The translations under genes were made by a program, and so were the position numbers. A stretch of DNA of 64,000 nucleotides from Gremmenia infestans (taxonomy: Eukaryota > Ascomycota > Leotiomycetes > Helotiales > Hamatocanthoscyphaceae), in NCBI GenBank assembly GCA_032629725.1, contig JAFEVB010000002.1, positions 1,178,001 to 1,242,000 of the forward strand, read 5' to 3'. Position 1 is the first letter of the stretch, and the number at the start of each line of letters is the position of its first letter. Positions 34,082 through 46,715 of the stretch are shown piece by piece. The notes below the pieces were generated by a model. That model had not been told where the DNA came from and ran no database searches. It saw only the letters and a list, made by a program, of their open reading frames with translations.

Positions 34082-35999
34082 TTAGTTTGTAGTAGTTATA
34101 TCCATATGCACCACAGTTGCCCCCCAAGAAGGTAGCTCTGAATCAGTCTGCGGTGGTACAACAGGAGCACTAATAACCGCGACAGACAAGCTCGGTACGT
34201 CCCCATTTCCAACTTCTGTATCATCCAACAATGTGACCCTGTACTTCAAACTGGCAGTCAAGTAGGGCTGGACGACATCAGGGTCTAAACTCTGGAGCTC
34301 GTTCGCCAACACCAATTTTGACAAAACACCCGTGAGAGGGATGGTGCCGCTGACTGGCTTATTAGGGGCGTTTGCGGTGTTGAACTTATCAAGGACCGCC
34401 CATGTTCCAACTAGATTTGGTTCGAAAGACCAACCTGTAGGATCCGAACCAAAATATCCAAGGAAGATGTGGACGAAGAAGGAACCGTTAAGGGCATGCT
34501 TATCAGCTTTTAAGTTCACGATCCATTCCCGGTGGTTGACAACAGCATCCCGTCTCTGGGGGGTATTATTTCCATCTGTTCCATTGGTAGTTTTATCACC
34601 ATAAAGAGCATTGATTGCTTTCAAAACTTGATCTTTGACATCGACATCTGATCCTCCATTTGTCTCGGGATACGAGTAACCAAACGTGTGGGTATCTCGA
34701 GCCGTATCGGAATTCCAATAGTTGCCAGAAGTGTCGTGGAACGGGGTAAGTATACTCTGGCTGTCCAGCGTATCTCCAGCCTTGAAGTTGTAGGTGTCCG
34801 CTGTAGCTGGCGTTGGAACAACATAACTATCCGGATTGATGACTTGCCACATTGCAAACAACCTGTCGAGGTTTGCGTGATGGAGCATGAACAAGGGGTC
34901 AAAGGCCGAGTAATCTGTTACACTCATGTGCCCGCCACTTCCAACCAGGGCGTGAATCTGATCGTGAACTCCTTCAATTGAATCATAATCGGCGTCGGTA
35001 TTGTCTGGATACCATCCGGTGTTGCTGAACGTAGAGTAATTGTGATATGCGCCAAACAAATTGTAAAGTCTGCTGCGGAATGTGGCAGCGTTATTGTCGA
35101 GCTGTCTTGCCACCAATTCATTTTGGGAGTAGGCAGACGCAGTGTTGTTGTTCGGATATCTAAGAACGAAAGTCTGTTCATTATACTGTGTCTACATTAG
35201 AGGTGAGAATAGCCAGAATTCAAGGTACTTACTGGGCTATATATAAAAGCTTTTGGATCCACGGGCTTGAATTGATACGTAAACAGAGGGTTCGCAACCA
35301 TTTGGGTTCCAGCCGGACCATCCACAGACATGCTAGGGGAATCTTGAACAATATGCGGCAACACACTACTACCATCGCTAGGAACAGCTGCCCAGTCCCA
35401 ATAGGGAATTCGAAAGTTCTTGCCGGCGGCTACGTATTGATCTTTGACCGATCCAGCAGGCCACATCGAGGCAATTTCCTGTACGAGATTGTACATGACT
35501 TGCTATGGCAAGTTAGCACCAACGAATATCATGAAAGACAGCAGCTTACCTCAAACAATGCCAAATACGGTCGGTGCCACGTAGGAAACAATATCGAGAC
35601 ATGATGGCAATATCCACTATTGTCGAGCCCTGGACCGGGCTGAACATTGTCCCATGGGGCATATGGCTCGCCATGGATCCCAGCGAGTTGGTACCACGAA
35701 AGCATCTCGGTCTGATTGGTGTATTGAAGAAAATCTAGCGCAAGTATGTATAGCGTCCAAAGTGTTGAGTCTTTCTGCAGTTCCCGGATCTCTTGCCGTA
35801 CTATCACAGTCCCGTTGCTTGTCGGTCCAGTGACTGGATAGAAGTTCTGACTGCTTTGCCGCGGCACAATGGGATTTCGGGCAACGTTCCTGACACCATC
35901 GTAATTGTAGGGCCCGTGGTCGTCTGCGTATGTAGATTGTATACAAGATGCTTCTAGTATCGCTAGTAGGCCGGCAGATGATCGCTTCAAGAAATGCAT
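34082..35999 (-). CDS. Tyrosinase (type 3 copper monophenol oxidase)
   Basis: Exons 35550-35999, 35233-35502 and 34082-35191 give 609 residues. Tyrosinase hydroxylates monophenols and oxidises o-diphenols to o-quinones, feeding melanin or defence quinone chemistry. The copper A site has H109 (LAGIHGEPY), the CHH at 131-133 and H142 (FPTWHRPYLALFE). The copper B site has H316 and H320 (HDQIH) and H344/345 (FDPLFMLHHANLDRLFAMW). The Cys before the second copper A His is the residue that forms the Cys-His thioether in fungal tyrosinases. The first 20-25 residues form a weak signal-like segment (AGLLAILEASC). The region after about residue 480 is the usual C-terminal domain that shields the site until cleaved. 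All copper ligands are present, so the gene looks intact. Confidence 0.93.
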
Positions 36000-37164
36000 A
36001 TCGACAACATTAGATGGCCAAAGTGGAAAGTGTCGAGTAGTGATTGCAGGACGAGAGAGTTGTAGGAAAAGCGGAAATTAGGGCTGTTGTACCGGATTTG
36101 AAGGTTGTTCAGACCAGAAAACGAGTGTCGTACCTTCTATTGCTGAAGAGCTGTCTAGGAAAACTATTCCCGTGCACGAGAGAATGCGAAATGAATGGAC
36201 AGTTTGCAGCTGGATAATGATTGCCAGTGAAGCGCAAGAGAATGTAAGTGGAAAGAATCGCATTTACAATGTATTGCAGAGGAAAAGCTTATTTAAACCA
36301 ATATCTGGATGGCCACGTGGAGGAAGGCTCGACTGCAATCGGCCTTCCTTTGTATTACAAACTCAGCCGAACCTCCGGATGTTGATTACCCCTCAATTTT
36401 CTTGACGAAAATAGAGGGATCACGACAAGAGGATGAGGGGAGGATCGGTAGTAACTACCTTGGAGATGATATGGATCTACGCAGGGATCGTCGCTGCCAA
36501 TTGACACATCAGATCCAGATCCTCACATCAATGTATGACAATGGGCTGACTAGGGCTGACCCCAGCCACGTTCAATGTTCTTAGTGATAATAAGCCAATT
36601 GAAGGGAACCGAAACACATAACGAGATGTCCAGATTGTGAGCGTCCCGCACAGAAATCGTATCATGCTGTGGTTGAACTTCATGCCGTAAATCATCTGAT
36701 GCGTAACATGGATTTTGTGCCCAAACAATAAACCTAGTGATAGTAGTAATCTTGAAGACCATTTCTTACTACCGGTAAGGTCGCAAGAAATAAAGTAGAG
36801 CATGCGGGAACCCGCTGGCTAGACGCTTGCAAGGTTGTCAGGTGTCCAATCAGAACGCATGCCTGGCAATAATGGATCCCGTTTGAATCCCATCTCACCT
36901 TATCCATCTCAGCACCAAGGCTAAGCCGTTTCAGAGGTATTGCATCTATGTACTTCGTACACCTTTATGCAGGTCCGAGATATCGGTTCAAACCCATTTA
37001 GTAAGAAGTTCGTAATATTATCCGAATAACATGCCCTCTTCTTGAAAGCTCGTAAAACATAAACGTATCCGGATATTCCAGAATCCTTTTGACGCCAACT
37101 TTTCGGCTTCCTTTATATACGCCGCAAATGCTCACTCCAAAACGCCGACAATTCCCATACATAA
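36000..37164. other. Upstream region of tyrosinase and 3' side of the Pol I gene
   Basis: Holds the tyrosinase promoter (next to 36000) and the 3' UTR of the Pol I subunit gene. Short frames are scattered on both strands, but none has coding character. Confidence 0.5.
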
Positions 37165-40100
37165 TCACGGCCCGACATTATACTTCATTTTGATCCCCAT
37201 TGCTGCCAATTCGACATCCAGGTACTTTAATACTCCCGGCACAGCTACGATGGTAGTGTCCTCGCCTCCTACCCACCTCTGTCCTTCTCCATCCTCCCAG
37301 ATTTCGCCTTTGCCTGACCACGCTTCGGCCCTCTTAGCACATTTTCGGCACCGCACCACACCGGTTCCTTTCTTGGCCGACACAAAGGCGGAAACTGTTG
37401 GTTGAGTTGACAAGAACGTACCGCACTGCTTGCAAATCCACGAACGCGTGTAGTCTGAGCAGTTGAGTAATCGATCCTGCAAAAGGAACGCAGTGCCGTG
37501 AGCAAGTAGCGAATCACGCTCCATCTCCCCAACACGGATACCACCTCCCTTCTTCCTTCCTTTGATCGGTTGGCCAGTAAGCTGAGTCACAGGACCAGTG
37601 GTTCGAACTTGGTACTTGTCGTTCACCATGTGTCGGAGGCGTTGATAGTAGACCACTCCGATATAAATATCTGCGTGAAGTTCTTGGCCTGTGATTCCAG
37701 AGTACATTGGCTCGTTTCCGTGATAGTTGTAGCCAGCCTTCATAAGTTGATGGCCGAAATAATCTCCGGCTGTGTTCTCCTCGTCAAATTTAAAAGGGGT
37801 GCTATCTTGTGCTAGGCCGTGCAAGGCGCCAGCTTTCCCGGCCAGTGACTCGATAAACATACCGATGGTCATACGAGATGGGAAAGCATGAGGATTGATG
37901 ATGACATCAGGCTGAATACCTGATTCGGAAAATGGCATGTCAATATTTGGCCATTTCTGCGAGCAAACACCCTTCTGTCCGTGTCGAGAGGAGAACTTGT
38001 CACCAATGGTGGGAGAACGAGGTACTCGGAATTTGATCGATATGGCTTGAGCAGGTTCAGCGCCATTTTCATTGCCAATCATTCTGACCTCCTCGATGAA
38101 TGCTTCTTCGCCGTCCTTATACTTCTCCACGTGGGTTTGCCCATCACGATTCACGAGCTCACCATTCACATCCATGGAAACTGTGTGCCAAGCGCAGATA
38201 ACGTCGCCTTCATGAAGCCTACGTCCGATGAATGGTAGCCCATCCGTATCGAGTGCATCCTTCCATTCAGCCTTGATCTCTCCACCAGGCGCAAACCCGA
38301 AAAGTTTCTTGATATTCTTCGTGGAGCGGGACTTCATAGCGCCTTCTTCAAGCTCAATCTTTTTCACTTTGTAGATAGTACCGTGGCCAAAGCCACGTTC
38401 GTGGGCTGATTTGTTGATTATCATAGCGTCGTCCATGTCGTAGCCCGTGTAGGAGATGACAGCTACGACAGCATTCATACCGTTTGGAAAGTTGTCGAAC
38501 CCATAATCATTGTGCAGAGGTGCTCGCACAATCGGTGTTTGGCCAGTCTGAAGTCTATAAGTCTTGTTGTCGGTTCTATAACGGGTCGCAGTGCCTGGTG
38601 TTCCCATGGATTGTTTGCCCATCTGACACTGGTACATGTTACGCGGAGACTGGTTGAAATCGGAGAACGGTGTCATGTTGGCGAGAATCGAGAGGATGTT
38701 TGTTGGATCAAACTCAACATGGGTGGATTCTCCCGAAATGATCTCCGGCTCAGTGACTGCGATTGACATGAAAGGCTGTTCTTGGGGTCCAACGAAATCC
38801 TCCTTGTCAAGTGGCAAATACTTCACAGGCCGAATCATTCGAGCAGGAGCAGAGGACATGTATATGCCGGGATATTGTCCACCAGTGGATAGTGGTACGT
38901 AACCGATTTCAAGCTCTTTTGGCACACCGTGACTACCTTCAACCTTCCAGTATCGGAGGATATCTGCAATTGCGCGTGCCTGCTTCGGGGTACACCACCC
39001 GAGAATTCTTCCATCTAGTTGGACAACAACGCTCTCTTTTGTAGAAGAAGATCCAGAGCTAACCACTCCAAGGTCAACTACCAGCTGGGGAATTGTCGAA
39101 ACATCAAGTGAGTGTATGACGATCTGACATTTGTGTGAAAGATGGTTCAGCAAACCGCAAGGACTTCCATCAGGGGTGTGAACAGGACACATGAAGCCCC
39201 AGCTTTCCGGCAGCAGTTTACGCACATTGGTGGTTCTCAGTTGAGCAAAGAAACTACCTCTGTGAACCATACGGAAATGGCTGATGAATCGTAAGAAATT
39301 GATTTTCTCTGCCACAACTGTAAATCCTGAAACTTGCTGCAAATCCAAGCCCGTGGGACTAACAAGATTGCCGGTTGACATGAAGTATTCCAATGCACCG
39401 CCAATGTTCTCATTGGTCCTGCCGAAAAGCTTGGTAGGGAAGTCCCTGGTGAAGTCTGGTGATATGAAGGTATTTTCTGGCTTCTTCCGAGTCCAATCAC
39501 GTATTGACATTCGGAGCTGGGTTGTGAGCCAGTCATCGAGTCTTTCTTTGATAATCATCCCATAAAGAAACCCGCCCAAGAGTACCTCCTGATTTTGGAC
39601 AGCATCGGGGTTATCAACTGCACAATCTCCTGCAACCAATGCATACAGCTTCCTCGTCATGAAAAGCATCATCTTGAACTTGTCCATATCCTGTGCCTCT
39701 GTAACATTGACATTGCCAAGATGAACAAGGACGACCCTTCGTAGAAACTCGGTTCCACAGTCATAATTCGACATGGTATCGGGAACGTTGAGCACGATTC
39801 GGAACTTCTCTCCCAGGTAGGCCCTCGTCTTGCTCTTCGTGTATAGCCCATATGCCTTGTAGGTGCGTAGCAAGAGTTCCACTCGATCGGTCAAGAATGT
39901 GTTTTGAGAGCCTTCGGATCCAGCAACTCCAACTAAACCCTCAAAGATATCTCGGTCATTTGTCTCCACCAAAGCCTTCATGATCATCATCACAGGCACC
40001 AGGTATTCATTTTTCCGCCACGAGAATCGGAACGTCACGTTTCCGTCGTTCAGGTAATGCAAGACATTCGTCTGGGAAGTCTGATCGGGTCGCACAGATC

Positions 40101-40861
40101 GTATAATGGAGGCGTATTTTGTATAGGCTGGGCCCCTGCCCGCGAAAGAAGGTCGTTCAATGGCCATGGGGTAATTTCTTCGATTGACGATGAGGAGACG
40201 AATGAGCTTTTCTATCCCATTGACCACAAAGTATCCTCCAAGCTCTTCAGCTTCCTCTTTTCGTTCAACTAGCTGGGCGGGTGGATTATGTTCGAGATGA
40301 CACCGGTTTGACTTGGGAATAGATCAGCGACAGCCTGCTTGGGACTTTCAATGAACTTACCATGAGCATTAGAGGGATCTGACCTAGATCTCTGACAAAC
40401 TCTTTTGGATCTCCATTGTTGACTCTGGATTCCAGTCGCGCGCTTATCTTCCCCCGGTAGGTGACATGGCGTTCTCTACACTCTGCGGGCAAAATCTCTC
40501 TATTCTTGGTAGAAAACTTATTCGAGGCGGGCAAGACTGATTTCTCCACAAACACTTCCTTGATCCTGATTGTCAACTTATTTTTCCCCGCTGGTCCTGC
40601 TCTTTCGTCTCCGTCGAGATAAGTCCTGGTGCCAATGTCCAACAAGCCTTGTGCTATCAAGCCATCCTTCTCGAGAAGGGCATTGAAAGACTCGATGTGC
40701 GGGGCAATGGCCGCCGTAAGAGCTGGGTATGCGGTATGATCTTTGGGGGGGTTCTTGAACAAGTTCTCTCGGCGGAGGGTATCAAACTCATGGGACCATG
40801 TGGTATCGGTGCCCTTGGAGGACTTGGACTTGGACTTGGATTTGGGTTTGAGAGGAGGCAT
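37165..40861 (-). CDS. rpa2: DNA-directed RNA polymerase I second-largest subunit
   Basis: Exon 1 (40361-40861) and exon 2 (37165-40311) join through a 49-bp intron (GTAAGT/CCCAAG) to give 1215 residues, the usual size of Rpa2/RPA135. It makes half of the Pol I active centre that transcribes rDNA in the nucleolus. Marks are the N-terminal Lys/Ser tract followed by NPPKDHTAYPAL, the Pol I-type LPESWGFMCPVHTPDGSPCG, the beta-subunit signature GDKFSSRHGQKGV, and the C-terminal zinc ribbon (CKQC and CRKC). MPPLKPKSK is taken as the start because it aligns with family N-termini. A spliced leader would allow an in-frame 40-residue extension from ATG 41068 (see findings). Confidence 0.95.
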
Positions 40862-41299
40862 TATGAGCTATTGCCAATGATTGTTGGTTAGCCTTGTTTT
40901 CTTGGCCGCCACACGGAAATGCAGATATAAAATGAAGGTGTCAGATGAACTTACAATCTGCGATTCTAATGCCGGTGTCTGATATGCAACGACTTCCTCG
41001 TAGGTGCTCCAATGCTGGGGGTTGTGTAGCTGCCGGTAAAAAAAATCAGAAAATTGAGGCTTAGTCATTTGTTATCGTTATCGGGCTGAATTCTCGCGTT
41101 GGTTGGCGAGGTTGGGCACTAACTCCCCCCTGAAATTCGGCCTTGACTGGCTCCAAACAGCTGCACCATCTCGCCCTACCAGCGCTGAATGAAGCCTGAA
41201 TGTAAGCCCAAGATCGATAGGTCTAGGCTGGCTGGCTGCACTGTATTGTGTACTGCAAAACTCCACTCACTAACCAAGCCCTGTTTTCACTTTGCCCAG

Positions 41300-41340
<41 letters not shown>

Positions 41341-42292
41341 AAGATCTTGTTTGTACGAAGAGAGTAGACTAGACTAGAGTAGAGTAGAGTACCTAAGTAT
41401 TGCATCATAAAGGAGAGTTTTACTAGGTACTGATACCTACCTACGGGACTGACTACCTCTGCATATCTCTCTCCCCTTTCTACTTTGTACTTTCACTTTC
41501 ACTTCCACTTCCACTCCCCATCTCCATCTTCCCCCTCCCGCCCGGGTTCCCCAGTTTCGACCCCCAAAGCTAGAGCTCGAGCTACTGACTGACTTAGTAG
41601 AGCTCTTCAATCAAGTTGGTCAGTAGACTTAGTAAACCCGTCTGCCTAGGCTAGGGTAGGGAGCTGGTATTGACATTGATATTGCTCGTCATCTGCTGTT
41701 GTGCTCCCTCACTTTTCTTACCTGTTGTTTGTTACCAAATACCAACTACCTTATAATTCCCATTCCATTCCATTCCATATTATCTTATCTTATCTTATCC
41801 CGTCCATTCCATTCTATTCCCCCCATTCTACCCTATTCATTGCATCCCAAGGTCGTTACATTACTTACATTAAATCCTGCCTTGCTAGTGTCGTGTTGGT
41901 TGCGGTAGAAAGGAATCTCATGTCACAAGGGACCAAGCGCTCTACCCGACCGAAGATCAATCGCTACGCTACACCGTCACTTGCATTGCGAAAAAGTTAC
42001 CGCTCCGTTTAGTTTCAACACTCTACATTTGCGGAGAGCACCGAGCTATCTATTCTATTCTATCTCGACCTTCGAGTTCTATCTGCATCGGGCGAGCTCT
42101 TGCATCCGCATCCGCATCGACAGCTTGACAGCTCCATAGCTTCAGATCCAACAGCTGCCCCGCAATCCGATCTTCACCCTACCTAGCCTTGCGCAACAAC
42201 AATCACGCAACAACTCCTCTGCCGGCAAACGAGCAAACACACCGTACCATACATATACCAATCCAAAAGCTTCTCGTGCGAATGATATGATC
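40862..42292. promoter_or_regulatory. Shared upstream region of rpa2 and arl8, with microsatellite
   Basis: Divergent promoters for the Pol I subunit (minus) and Arl8 (plus). It contains a possible spliced rpa2 leader (exon 40955-41068, intron 40868-40954), an (AG)18 microsatellite and pyrimidine-rich stretches with repeated TTATC and CCATT words near 41755-41830. The arl8 side (42000-42290) is pyrimidine-rich and may be a long 5' leader. Confidence 0.5.
41302..41337. repeat. (AG)18 microsatellite
   Basis: Perfect AG dinucleotide run of 36 bases inside the divergent rpa2-arl8 upstream region. Confidence 0.95.
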
Positions 42293-43177
42293 ATGGCTGG
42301 ACTATTCAAACGCGTGTATGATTGGCTGCTGCGCTTGTTCTGGTGAGTTTTGTTGCTAGGTCAATGTAGATGGCAGAATCTGCGACGATCTGCAGGAAAC
42401 AAAAAAAAAGATATCCTCTCCAGATCTGATCTTGCTGCCATGTACTATACATGATGCTGACCAGAGTCTGTTGATGCTAGGGCGACGGAGATGGATATTA
42501 CGATGATCGGCCTCCAAAATGCTGGCAAGACTTCGCTGTTGCGAGTACTGGCGGTAAGAACCATCCACACCATCCGCATATCAATACTGACTCTTCTGTG
42601 ATGCACAGGGCGGAGAGTTCACCCTCGAGTATGTTTCCCCTTGCCGTCGTGCAACCCCCCCTTCGAATCGTAATCGCAATCAGGTTGGAGTGGGGTTCTG
42701 CGAATCCCTCAACCCCACCTCGCACTCCTCCGAAGAGTTCCCGCTGACCTTGATTTCTTGCTTCACAGCTCCATCCCAACTGTTGGATTTAATATGAAGC
42801 GCGTACAAAAGGGCCATGTGACGCTTAAATGCTGGGATCTCGGAGGACAACCACGCTTTCGGTCAATGTGGGAGCGATACTGCCGAGGTGTGAACGCCAT
42901 CGTCTTTATCGTCGATTCGGCCGATACAGAGGCATTGCCTATCGCAAAGGATGAACTGCATCTGCTCCTCGAGAAGCCCGTTTTGGACGGTATCCCCTTG
43001 CTCGTTCTCGGCAACAAATCGGATCTGGAAGAAAAACTATCGGTCGACGAGTTGATTGAAGAATTGGATCTCAAGAGCATTTCTCATCGTGAAGTAAGCT
43101 GTTATGGCATAAGCGCAAAAGAGGAAACAAACCTGGATGCTGTCTTACAATGGCTGGTTGCTCGTGCCAGCAAGTAG
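42293..43177 (+). CDS. arl8: Arl8-family small GTPase
   Basis: Four exons (42293-42342, 42481-42553, 42609-42628, 42769-43177) give 183 residues. Exon 3 is only 20 bases. GTPase motifs are GLQNAGKT (P-loop), IPTVGFNM (switch I), WDLGGQPRF (switch II), NKSD and SAK. The stretch RSMWERYCRGVNAIVF is the Arl8 hallmark. There is no myristoylation Gly at position 2; the amphipathic MAGLFKRVYDWLLRLFW helix would hold it on membranes, as in animal Arl8, which acts on lysosomes and in organelle transport. A second in-frame ATG six bases upstream (42287) would start Met-Ile, the form that NatC acetylates in human ARL8A. I chose 42293 because it aligns without extra residues, but 42287 is quite possible. 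Confidence 0.93.
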
Positions 43178-44947
43178 ATCTCGACTCCGAGTAATCTGCA
43201 CATACAATCACTGGAAAGCTCCAGCATTCATAATGATGAACGATAACGACCTGATGGAAAGATAAAAACCTCATTCTTTGGCCTGCAAAGACCACATATA
43301 TCTCATGAGCTCACCGCACCACTTTTTCGTTTTTCGGCTGACCCAGGTACATGGCATGGCGTCCGGCTTTCCTGGAGTAAAAGGATGTTGTCCTTACCTG
43401 CCCTGCCTTGCTCAGGTTCCTCTTCTACTCATGCCCTGCCCTTGGAACGATAAGACGACCTTTGACGACCTTGCGTTTTGTTTGGCATAGACAGTTCGGC
43501 TTTGTACGACTGCTCGATTTCTTATGTTCTTGATTGACTCTGGCATTGAAGCGTAACGAGGAATGGTGGTTTGGAGTGGAGATTTGAGCTTTGAAAGACT
43601 TGTTGGATCTGGGGTTTTGTAATTAGGCGTACTCATATTAATGGACGCCTGTCTGTCGTAATGAAAAGATTCGCCTGACAAAAATGCTTGCCCAGCTGTG
43701 CGGGCGCCCAGGTTTGGTAGGTCTGACTCCGAGGACATCGGCACAGGGCTATGGAGGGAGAATCTGAGGGGGTCTTGCGGGGGTATCTTAACATTCGATT
43801 GCCCTCAAAAGTGTATCGACCATGAAGTATTTCCATTGACTTGTAGCAAGCAAGCAAGCAAGAGCATGAAAGATTGGAAAGAGACCAGAATTATCAACAG
43901 CAGGAACTACGATTTTACTAGAGGCTACGATACGTGCACAAACCACCCACGTTTGATGCGCTGGCAATTCTCAACAGCATGGTAACCCTTGCTGCAGCGA
44001 GAGGCGATTTGATTGGATGTCCGTAGACGAGCAGCTGGAGAGGACGACGAGCAAGACGCAGGGTGAGATGGCATGGCATGGCATGGCAGCGCGGATCAGT
44101 TGATGATGAGAGAGCTGGATGGAGATGGAGGGTTGGTTGGTTATAGGGCCTCTTTCCTCCCCTTACTACCTTACGGTAGTTATTACTGTAATTATGCTGG
44201 AAAGAGAGTGCGGAATCATAACCCCACCACGCCCCCGCCCCCGCTGTAGACTCAATGACACCATATTTTGTAAATACGGTATTTCTGACCTATATATTGA
44301 TATGATCTTTAGACACATTTTACGGGGTATACTCGTACCTGCCCCGTAGCTCGGAATAATTATAACTCTTGGCGTGGCCAATCCGCGGCAGCAGGATCAG
44401 GACGGAGGGCTATTCGCATCTCCATCACCCAGTGCGAAGGATAACATGTTTAAGGTGCCGATATATTTATTATAGTAGAATGTCCCAGACGCCAGACAGG
44501 AATATCACTTTTAAAGTAGGGCAGGAGACGTCAAATCATTCCACGGATTTATACCGAAGTATCCGGAACCCAGTTCTCTATAAAGTTACTCGTACCTGTT
44601 ATTGCCACCTTTCGCAAAAACAGGCCGACTGACAGGTGATCCCAGCCTACCTAGGTACACAGCCACGATGATTTATCACTAGGTGAAGCTCAACTTAAAA
44701 GCTTCCGTCCTCCGTCTTACAGCTTTCGTGAATAATAATAATACTTCAATACTACAACCCGCCTCTTTTCGAGTCTGCATCGCATTCAATTGTTCAGCCA
44801 TTATTGTCGTCATCTGCTACTCACGGTAGCGCATTTAAAAGAGCTTCGTGGACAAAGGAATCACTTCATCCCTTGCCACCTCGAACAAAACCCCACCTCC
44901 ACACCATCAATACTATCTACACTACTTCACTGGAAGCTGATCTCGCA
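43178..44947. other. Intergenic between arl8 and the RCR gene
   Basis: About 1.77 kb with no clear gene except a weak minus-strand frame at 43412-43738. Short simple repeats occur (caag near 43848, ggcat near 44070). 44700-44947 is the promoter and leader of the RCR gene. Confidence 0.4.
43412..43738 (-). CDS. Doubtful small protein
   Basis: ATG at 43738 opens 108 codons rich in Ser, Thr, Arg and Asn (SMPESIKNIRNRAVVQ), ending at 43412. It lies 3' of arl8 on the opposite strand. No domain is recognised and there is no upstream exon signal I trust. It could be a small fungal-specific gene or an antisense artefact. Confidence 0.25.
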   Translation of the reverse strand: MSSESDLPNLGARTAGQAFLSGESFHYDRQASINMSTPNYKTPDPTSLSKLKSPLQTTIPRYASMPESIKNIRNRAVVQSRTVYAKQNARSSKVVLSFQGQGMSRRGT

Positions 44948-45559
44948 ATGGCACCGACTACAGAGCACTCGCTGGTTAGCAGATACAAGTAAGTTCCTAT
45001 CCTACATCCCTGACGCTCCCTCTTCATACTTCATCTGTAGACGAACAATGCTAACACCTCGAACCAGCTGCGATTATTATGATGATGGCGACGGCAACTG
45101 TGACTCGTATTCATCATGGAATTCCTGGGGCCGTTGGGTAGCTCTGGTTGTTATCGTTGTAGCATTCCTCTTCATCGCCCTCACCTTCTCGTATGTCCCC
45201 CTCCATCTTCTTGCCCAACCCATCCCTAACTTGTTTCCAGATGCTATAACAACCGTCGCCGCCGCCGCATGGGTGCACCTCCAATGTACGGAACTGGCTG
45301 GATGCCCGCACCGAAATACAATCAACAGCAAAACGGCTACTATGGAGGACCTGCGCCGCCATATTCCGCGCAACCGATGGGAAATCAAGCTACGGGCACG
45401 ACTTTCAATTCAAATGATGGGTACTATGGTCATCACGGGCAGGGCAATGGGGGAATCGAGTTGCAACAGCCACAGAACGTGTATACGCATCCGCAGAGGG
45501 AGGTTTATGAACCGCCGATGGGACCACCACCAGGAAAAGGCGATGGGATTATTCGGTAG
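44948..45559 (+). CDS. RCR-family single-pass membrane protein
   Basis: Three exons (44948-44988, 45068-45190, 45241-45559) give 160 residues. A short, acidic Cys/Tyr/Asp-rich outer part (CDYYDDGDGNC) precedes one membrane segment at about 37-56 (VALVVIVVAFLFIALTFS). A basic stop (NNRRRRR) then leads into MGAPPMYGTGWM and a Tyr/Pro/Gln-rich tail ending in PPxY-like sequence (QREVYEPPMGPPPG). This is the RCR layout, named from yeast Rcr1/Rcr2, which affect chitin deposition and Congo red resistance and help sort membrane proteins through Rsp5-type ubiquitin ligases. The next gene downstream in the same direction has a similar single-pass design. Confidence 0.82.
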
Positions 45560-46715
45560 GAGAAATGACGCAAAGCTGGTGAAATGCGAGATGGTGTCAT
45601 GAAAGGAAATAATTACGATACCTAATGTTTGAATTACGGGAGTTTGATGCGGGCGTTGCAAAGGACGTTGAAAGGAACTGGTAAATGGGAACCTGGGTAT
45701 TGGAGCGGGAATTTGTCGAGAGGTTGAATAAGAATTCTTCCTCTCCACCAAGGCGCTTCTAGTGATTCGTAGAAACAATACAGTCATGTCAAATACGGTA
45801 CATACAAGCCTCGTATATCTGAGCCTCTTTAACGTCAGCTTATTACAACTCTGCCTCATTCCATTCCTACGAGTATTCACAGCCCGACTCGACGTAATTA
45901 TAACTCGTATTTCTACAAGCTTATCACCTACAACCTCATCCGTTTCCATCTCCAATACTAAAGTTGAACTCTCTCAATCTCTCCCGTCACATCTGCACTC
46001 AGACGCGTGGCCCCGCCACACCCCCTCACTTATCTCCTCGGGACGCTCCGCCGCAGCCACAGTTACAAAACAGGCTTATCACCACCACGTGACCTCTACT
46101 ACATCTGAGGAGCGCTAAGCACCAGGGGATATGCACATCGAAATCACTCACTTCGTTGATCAACCCACTTGATACTTTCCCTTCTTTTTTTCTCGTTGTT
46201 CTTCATTCTGCTCTGCAAAGGGAATCCAACTACAGTCACTCCTTTCCATTCAATTGCATTGCATTCCGAAGACTTGCATCGTACGGTATCACACAGCAGA
46301 GCTATTTCGAGGTTTGCGAGTCTGCCCAGCAATTCGACATTGCACAGCCCTGTTGAACACCAGTTCCACCTTAGTACAAATGCGACAGACACGAACTGGC
46401 CTATTATTCTTTCTTCTGATTTGATCTGACCTGATCTGATCTATTCCGACCTTGAGACTCGGGCGCATTCTTGGGACGACGATATTTGCGACGCATTAGA
46501 CGTGGTCAAGCGACACGAATAGTACAAGTGCGAGGGATTACGATCGGCACAACGGGATTTGGGATTTGCTTTGACCGCTGAGAGAAGGAAATGGGGAATC
46601 GGGAGTGATTCTACAACATTTGTGATTTACAATACGGCTGCGATTGTGGAAAAGACTCCCTCGATTACAATTTCTTTGCTTCTGCGAATACCTTCATTTG
46701 CGCCCAACCACCAAA
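45560..46715. other. Intergenic, leader of the fibroin-3-related gene
   Basis: 3' UTR of the RCR gene, then more than 700 bp of upstream region. 46140-46715 is pyrimidine-rich and could be a long 5' UTR, perhaps spliced. No gene found. Confidence 0.45.

Noticed and set aside
36981..37000. GGTTCAAACCC word resembling a tRNA B box
   Set aside because: No A box at the right distance and the flanks do not fold as a tRNA.
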